The notes under the pieces are model-generated. The model was not told the DNA's origin, did not search any database, and worked only from the letters and a program-made list of their open reading frames with translations. A stretch of 64,000 nt of DNA from Piscicola geometra (lineage: Eukaryota; Annelida; Clitellata; Hirudinida; Piscicolidae), in the NCBI GenBank assembly GCA_943735955.1, contig OX030959.1, positions 2,145,272-2,209,271 on the forward strand, written 5' to 3'. The position numbers were made by a program, and so were the translations under genes. Positions 56,821 to 64,000 of this stretch are shown here, in pieces (positions within the stretch are counted from its first letter, which is position 1; each line of letters begins with the position of its first letter).

Positions 56821-59271
56821 TGTGGTGTGGCCTCGAGATTGGTTGGCCTTTGGCGGTCGGTGATGGTTTTGAAAAGTCCTTTGAGGTTGCTTCAATTGAT
56901 GATCGAATGAAGTTTTAGTTTGATAGATGGTTTTTTGTGTATTTCTTTGTGCTACAGTTTATTTCTCTTTACAGCTACGATAACTTTGATTTCTCAAGTG
57001 AGATGTTGGTTTAGTCGAGATGTTTGAAAAGTTTTTGAATATTGAAAATATAAAAAGTAAAGATCAAATAAAAGCATTTTTCTCTTTTGCGATTCTTTTG
57101 TTTGAGATTTCGAAGGGTCTTTTTATATACGATTTAGCAGTATAGTCAGCTGTGGCCTGAAATAATAAACAGCTGTTCTTGTTTACTATTATAATGAGTG
57201 TGATGAAATGGATACCCCTGGAATAGGCGTTTTGGCAACGATTGTGCAAGAATGAATGATGTTGTATAACTAAAATGACGAAATAACTGCAGTAATAGAG
57301 TAATTTTCATGTTTTGTTTGTTTAGCTGTCTTTTGTTTGACACTATATTCTAATCTCATTAATATTCAAAAGCATCAACAAAAGCTTTGTTCTTCGTAGT
57401 ACTTTTTTCATAAAGAATTGTTTAAGGATTGTAAAAATTTAATTCTTAAAACATAGTTTTAACATTTCAACTTAAAATTATAAAAACAAGTTTTTAAGTA
57501 CTAAATAGCCTATAAATTATAGGCTCTAAAGCCAATTTATTCTGAATCTAAAAATACGCCGTTTGAATCATTCGATTTGGTTGGCTGAGATGTTCGCACA
57601 AAATAAATATGCAGCACTTCACAGCAACAACAACAAATTATGCAACTAGGCCGATAACGTAATGTTTACTAGTACACCTTTATTAATGATTTTATAGATC
57701 TTATTATTTCGCTAACTCACAATACATATTTTCCACTATATTTTCTAAAATTCCGTTTTTTTAAAAGATTAAAACGCAAAATAAGACAGTTCTTATTCGA
57801 CACCATACATTGGCCCATACATGCATGCATGACGACAAGTATTTGATGCTTCAATCGTGTTAGAGGCGTGGATGCTTGACTTTCGAATGTGGAGCGAGGC
57901 TGATGCAAGAGATTTCAATATTTTGAGCATGCCTTCAAACCGTGCCTACCTCAGCATTCAATGCACCCACGAAAACAAATATTATACGACCATTAGTTCA
58001 TTATATGCATTAAACTTTTTCTATTTTTCAATAATTATATCGATATTCGAATACTCGAGTAGTTATTTATTTTTTTACTAAAATTTTATTTTATATATTT
58101 TTTTATATAATTTTTACTAATTTTTGCATTTCGATAACTTTGGTTTTATATAATTAATTAGTTTTTATAAAAACTTTTTCACCCTATTTACATTAAAAAA
58201 CCCAAATGAAAACTAGGACAGATGATCAATTTAATCCTTTATTCAAATAGAGTTCTTAAAAGAGTCAAAGTTGGCCTGGAATGTAGCATAGAACTTTCTT
58301 TAAATACAATAACAACAAGAAATGGCATGCTGAATGAATTATTGATGTGAATAAATTATAAAAAAAGTTTATTTATGGGAGATTATGCTCAAATTGGATT
58401 CAGTGCATGTATTCCTTGACTACAGAAATACAGAAATGCTTCTGATTATCAAAAATTAAGATCAACAAACATTTCGTCTAATGAGTCTGATCTTGTTTTT
58501 AAATTCCCTAATTTCGTCTGCGACATTAAGATATAAAAATTAAACTAAACATTAATTTCATTTGTATTCCGTTATCTTATTGAGTGATTTATTAGATTGC
58601 AATAAAGATAAAAATTCAATTAAATAGGCTTATTCGCTAGTCTGAGCCGCTTGCCCTGGTTAATATTGATTAGTGATTAAGAGGCAATGAATACAAGTTA
58701 CTGCGTTTCAATTTTTCTCTCAACAATTCCTGGTTACGCAATTGTGTGCAATCAACAGAATTGAGAGAAAGCTTGATTCAAAGTGCGAGGCCAAATGACT
58801 GTCGTCAATCCAAATGCTCAAACGTCAAAATGTCATTATGTTCGGATTTTCTACATGCGATTAAGCTTTTAAACCGTACCACTTGGTCTTGTAGAACATA
58901 TTGTAAATATCAACTAAGTAATTCATTGAAAGCTTATTCTGTGTAATAATGCTGCGCCATATAAATTAAAACCTATATCTTCTTTTAAACAGCTAATCAA
59001 CTGTTTTGAGTAGGTAATTAGGCCACGCCTTTTGGTTGCCATGGAGAGGCTTGCTTGGCAACTATCAATGAAGACGTCTGCAGGTCGTGTTAAAACTTGA
59101 GCGCCATCGTTGATTAAGAACACCCGTCCAAATTGAAAGTTTCAGAAATGATACAGCTGTGAGAGGTGTCAAAGGAATTTGCAACTGCCCAAAGCTCTCA
59201 GAAAAAGTACCTGCCGCTGTTGTTGTTACTGTGCTACTTGATGAAACTACTTGAAGAATATTTTCTGCAAC
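56821..59271. promoter_or_regulatory. Divergent upstream region of ULK-like (-) and rootletin-like (+) genes
   Basis: 2.4 kb of AT-rich sequence between diverging start codons. No exon or specific element was recognised. Short open frames on both strands lack recognisable features. Confidence 0.45.
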
Positions 59272-62200
59272 ATGAGCGAAGATTCGAGCTTGAAGATGGA
59301 GGGAGTGCTTGAGGTACCTTGCAAGCGTCTGCTTACATCACTATTCAAACTTTAAAGGGCATATTGAGCGCACGTCAAAACCAATGCAACAATTTACAAA
59401 ACATCCCTTAAAACTTTAAAAAATCATTCCACAGAACCTTGAAAGACACTTGACAGTTGGGGAAGATGGGGACGAGAACATGAGGCTGGCTGGAGCGGAG
59501 GCTGCTCGAGACATGCTGGTGAGCAAGGTGACCAGCTGGAAGGGCTTTTATGAAGCTCTCGAAGATGATGATGACTTGAGGGAGGAGGAGAAGGAAGGGG
59601 TGGGAGGAGCACAGAGTCAGCTGCAGCAGGAACTGCGCCAGTACGAGGAGAGACTGAGAAGGTGCAGAAGTCAGAGAGGTCTCCAGCAGGTAATTGCAGC
59701 TTAGAATTTAGCTGATTAACTTAACTATTTTTGAAATTGTTAAAACTTTTTCAGTTGGAACTCTCGCCAAAGAAATCAGAAGTACAAGGCATGGCAACCA
59801 ACCAGTTATCGTCGCTTTCTCAATCAAGCTCCACAATTAATCCTCTAATGAGCAATCATCCTTCCATTTCTTTCAACCTTCTCCCCAGCAATGCAGCCAA
59901 TCCATCAAGCACTCCTCTGTCCATTCCTCTCACGGCTACAGCTAACAAGGCCACTGACAATATCAAAAACGACAGTCTCTATCCTCTTTCTAGGTAGCCG
60001 CTGATGAAATGTAACTTCATGCGATTTTATTGTAACAATTTTCATTTAGCAATGAAGCGTGTCGATTTTTACTAGGCTAAACGCACGCCAGTCTTCAAAG
60101 TTCCATACGACGTTCTCATTTGGCCTGTTGGTCCGATGAATTTAATCCTATAAATCATACGCACGAAGAGATTCTTGATTGAATAAATGAGACAAAATGG
60201 CCTCATAACGCGATGATAGACATGGAATTACCAGCTTCATGTCACAGAAGTGAAACTTACCCTTCAAACTTAGCTCTTTCACACTCAACAGGTCTTCCGA
60301 GTCTTCTGACACGGACTTTTCGGGTGGTTCGCAGAGTCTGTTGCAGCAGAACAGCCAACTGAGGAGGGTCTTGCTGGAGGGACAACAGGCCTACGAAAAG
60401 AAGGTCAAGTCCTTCCACCAAGGACAACAGAGACAAGCTGTCCTGGTTCAGAAACTTCAAGAAAAGGTTTCAAAAGTGGAATAGAAAAGGATAAATCGCA
60501 ATATAATTATCAATTATCACCAGCATAACTACGCCATAAAGCTATTCCTTAAACGGCTTTCACTAAGTCAATCTGTCTATAAAAACCTTGCAAAAAATCA
60601 ATAATTTACACAATTTCCCCAGTTGCTCCAGTACAAGCAGCGGTGCAGTGTCTTGGAAGAACGACTCAAAACTAGCTGCATGCAAGAAAGCAGCACAAGA
60701 CAAGACGTGGTGGGCTGAAGATGATTTATGATGATGATTACAGTTAATTATAATCTCTCTAATGAAATCATACATCGATCCAATATAATGATAAAGACAG
60801 AGTTAGATTTATTTGAGAATTCAATGGTTCAGGCACTGCATGCACACACAGTCGATCAGCATGGAGCACTCCAGAGAGACCGAAAGACTTCTGGTGCGAA
60901 TAGATGAAGAAGTTCAAAGGTCGGATTCTTAAACATTTCTGCCATCATTTGTTCAAGTCTTTTTTCTAGAACATCAGTTCCCATTGAAAACTGACTACTT
61001 GAACGATAACTTAGTGAAGCCGATAAGGCATCAGTCTAATGAGCCCAAACAACTCTACAGGGCCAAAAACCTGACCCAGATAAATGACCTACTCAAAGAT
61101 CAGCTGGACCAATCACAAGCTTCAAACATGACCTTGAGTTCAGAGCTTCAAAGGATGGCTAGGCAGCTGGAAAGGATGGAAGGAAGAGAAAGCGAGTTTA
61201 GAAAGAAAGAACAAGTTTGTAAATGAATACTTCTTATAATTGAAATATTAAAAAAATTATTAAATAACCGTTTAAAGCACTTTATAGTGAAGAAAAAACA
61301 TTATGAAAAAAAAAAAGGATTCTAAGAGAACTATGCATTTTTCCGCCACACAGATTCGTCTGCAGCAACAATGTGAGTACAAGGCGAAGATGAACAGCCT
61401 CTCAAGCACCATCACCTCCCTCAAGAGAGACCAAGAAACCCTGAGAATAGATCTCCACAAAAACCAACTTCGTCTATCGTGTGAACTCTCGCAGACATTC
61501 CTTCCCATCCAGAATCTATGCCAGACTTACTCTTCAAAGACTAAAAGTCTAGAGGTTAGTGGTTACCGAAAAAATGAACCTTTGAAATGGTATCGTGTTC
61601 TTTCATAATGTTTTCTGATGTCTGTAATACATAACTTGAATATTTCAACAATATTAAATATTATATTTATAATTATTTTGATACATTAATATCGAAAATA
61701 ATCACTTAAAAAGTATATTATATTCGTAATTAATATGAAAAAATCAGAAACTGAAACTAATTCTGAATCACTCTTTCAGAGAGACCTGGAGATGGAGAGA
61801 AGGGAGAATGATAGACTGACGGTAATTTTGAGAAAAAAGGAAGACGGAGTGGAGGAAGAAAAAAAAAAGAGTGGCAGAAGAATGAGTGAAGCTCATGAAA
61901 CGTGAGTAAATGATAGTGATTTAAAAATGGAATTAAACATTTGTTTATTCGGATGAGCAGGCTGGAAGCATTTAAAAATCGATCAGTTAATAACCAAAAT
62001 GGTACTAACACCAACGTTCTACTGCAGACTCAGATCTCACAGCTTGACGATAGAGGCACTGAAAACACAACTGGCAGACAAGGAGAACACAGTCGACATA
62101 ATGCGACTGAAGCTGTCATCCCTCCAGAACAAGATCGCCTCCCTTGAGAGGGGCAGTTACTCTGCATATGGCAAGAGAGATGGAGAGAGGAGTGGAGAGA

Positions 62201-63758
62201 GGAATGGAGAGAGGAGTGGAGAGAGGAGTGGAGAGAGGAGTGGAGAGAGGAGTGGAGAGAGAAGTGGAGAGAGGAGTGGAGAGAGGAGTGGAAGAGGTGG
62301 CAAGTATATAAATGGGAGAATACCAAGTGCTCACTTCAACAGAATCAATGATGATGATGGTGATGCTGATGATGATGTTGATGATGAGGGTGATGATGGT
62401 GGAGAAGCTGAAATGAGTGGTAGGAACAGTCTCGATGGTGGAGTGGCAGCGTTCGTTGAATTTACAAACTCCAAAAAAGAAACGAAGAAGGCCAGAACGA
62501 AAACGTCAATGAGACGTGAAACAGCTTTGAAGAGCAGGTTAAGCAGACCAAGACACCACAGCGACAAGAGAATGCCGAGTGGCAAGAGTGGAGATGAGGG
62601 AGGAAGAGCGATCTTAACCCGCTCCCGTTCGAGTTCTCCCTTCAGAAGCCAAACAGTCTTCAGGGAAAGCAAGGTGGACAGCAAGCTTAAAGGTTATAAC
62701 TGTAGGAATTCAAGTGGTGACAAGTCTAATGGCTTCGTCAGTGAGGGTGGCGATGACGTTGCTGATAGAGGAGATTATGCTGAGGTTGATGACCTTGATG
62801 TCCTGACAACCAGTTCTATATTGGCGGTGTTTAGGAAAAGACTACACAAGAAACAGCTGGAGGTAGGTTTCTCTGTAGATACAAGTGTTCTAGCAATTTA
62901 AATTGATAATATGCTTAAATAAAAATGATTATATTCCGATAAATTTTTTTACGAATAACAAATAAAATATATTAACACCAAAATATAAGCTAACCAACCA
63001 CATGCAATCAGCTGATGGACTTGAAGAGTGAGCTGCTGAACAGTGGAGAGAAGGTCTTCTGGTTGGAGGAGAGGATCGGAGGTTTGGCTGAAGAGAGAAA
63101 GGAAATGGCTACAAAACTGCAAAATGCAACGGATCAACTCAGAATATTGTCCGTACTTTGCATACATTTTCTGTGTATTTTCATTTTTTTAAAAATAAAT
63201 AAATGTCTGATAGGTTATAAAGATAAAAATGCAACTAAAAATAACACTGGCGCGTTCAGGACAGAAGAGAACGAGGAAGCAAGGACGACGAAGGAGGGTT
63301 TGGAAGGGAAGATCGAAGGACTCCTAGCGCAAGCCAAAGTGCTGGAAACTTCAAAGAGCAGTCTGACCAAACACAACGAAAAGATCGAGGAAGAACTGAA
63401 AAAGACGCAGAATGAAGTCCAACGACTGGCGAGCGAGGCGAGGTCGCTCGAAGACAAGCTGATTGCGTTGTCAACAGAAAATGACAAGTTGAACAAGCAA
63501 GCAGCTGATCTGTTAGTGAAACTGACACACCTTGAATTCATCCTTCTCATCACATCTTGCCTCACTAACTCTCCAACCACCACCCCACCCCTCTCCAGGA
63601 AGCAGTCATTGATGACGTCAGAAAGTTCAAGGTCATCGGGTCAGTGTGAGTTGTTGAAGGTGAAAGACCTGCTCGACAGGGCCATGCAGGAAGTGAAGAT
63701 GGCTGGTGTCGAAAAAGAAAGCATGGGTTGGTCGTGGTTGTAGTCCATAGATCATGAC

Positions 63759-63799
<41 letters not shown>

Positions 63800-63800
63800 C

Positions 63801-63892
<92 letters not shown>

Positions 63893-64000
63893 CGACGACG
63901 ACGACTCAGGTGACTTGATGAGTGAAATACAGCGGGAGAGGCAGGCCGTGGACGAGGAGGTGGTGAAGCTGAAGGGAGTCATTGGCAAGCGTACTGAATC
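59272..64000 (+). CDS. Rootletin (CROCC)-like ciliary rootlet coiled-coil protein, 5' part
   Basis: Exons: 59272-59313, 59435-59689, 59755-59993, 60292-60466, 60623-60709, 60852-60919, 61061-61214, 61354-61554, 61780-61901, 62028-62862, 63012-63148, 63260-63511, 63599-63726, and 63910 to past the window end. All phases agree, giving 928 residues so far. The best evidence is residues about 190-340. QQAYEKKVKSFHQGQQRQAV followed by VQKLQEKLLQYKQRC matches rootletin's 'YQEGQQRQAQLVQKLQAKVLQYKKRC'. INDLLKDQLDQSQASN matches its 'NAMLREQLDQAGSAN'. Heptad-rich Glu/Lys/Leu coiled coil continues to the end. Rootletin forms the striated rootlet that anchors basal bodies and links centrioles. Exon 10 has a GERS tandem repeat and an acidic and Ser-rich insertion. 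The start is an ATG in a short first exon, a modest prediction. The full protein should be about 2000 residues, most of it outside the window. Confidence 0.85.
62184..62294 (+). repeat. Coding 12-bp repeat (GGAGAGAGGAGT) in rootletin-like exon 10
   Basis: About eight copies encoding GERS (one GERN), residues about 500-531, between coiled-coil segments. Codons are nearly identical between copies, which suggests recent slippage. The frame is kept. Confidence 0.88.
63755..63905 (+). repeat. (GAT)n microsatellite in a rootletin-like intron
   Basis: About 50 GAT units with GAC at the end, almost filling the intron between exons 63599-63726 and 63910 onward. The array runs to within a few bases of the acceptor GACTCAG. 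The poly-Ser frame on the minus strand is an artefact. Confidence 0.95.

Overview
This is nuclear DNA from an intron-rich bilaterian invertebrate. Split genes have consensus GT-AG introns, mostly 100 to 500 bp, and microsatellites and minisatellites are abundant. No operons, CRISPR arrays or bacterial signals are seen. The gene set (EFA6/PSD, TTC23, fibrillar collagen, ELAV, DHX35, ULK/Atg1, rootletin, CLIC and an activin-like TGF-beta ligand) and the intron-rich structure suit a lophotrochozoan such as an annelid or leech. That placement is inference and was not tested by a search.

Layout from left to right. (1) Minus strand, 1900-10454: propeptide exons of an activin/inhibin-beta-like TGF-beta precursor. 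The mature cysteine-knot domain is not seen and probably lies left of the window. Intron 1 (6 kb) holds two large (AGT)n arrays and a 12-bp minisatellite. (2) Plus, 13807-14995: a two-exon CLIC protein. (3) Plus, 17684-24210: an EFA6/PSD-type Arf exchange factor (Sec7, PH, coiled coil) with an 800-residue low-complexity N-terminus. (4) Plus, 25243-28337: a TTC23-like TPR protein. (5) Plus, 29359-43425: a complete fibrillar procollagen gene of 58 exons, 1486 aa. (6) Minus, 45365-46652: an ELAV/Hu RNA-binding protein. (7) Plus, 47460-49532: an intronless DHX35-type DEAH helicase. (8) Minus, 50223-56820: a ULK1/2 (Atg1) kinase of about 19 exons. (9) Plus, 59272 to the right end: the 5' part of rootletin (CROCC).

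Gene models were built by hand. For each gene I joined exons at GT-AG sites and required the codon phase to carry through. The EFA6, TTC23, collagen, ELAV and CLIC models close in frame from start codon to stop codon. One ULK junction is ambiguous. ELAV/DHX35 and ULK/rootletin are divergent pairs. Collagen/ELAV and DHX35/ULK are convergent.

The genes do not form one pathway. They cover growth-factor signalling, membrane and Arf traffic, cilia (TTC23, rootletin), extracellular matrix, RNA processing and autophagy. No wholly new multi-gene system was found. The most notable observations are an arginine in place of the invariant catalytic lysine of the ULK-like kinase, microsatellites placed just upstream of many 3' splice sites, stop-free in-frame introns in EFA6 and ULK, and a fibrillar collagen with a broken Gly-X-Y register and missing C-propeptide cysteines.
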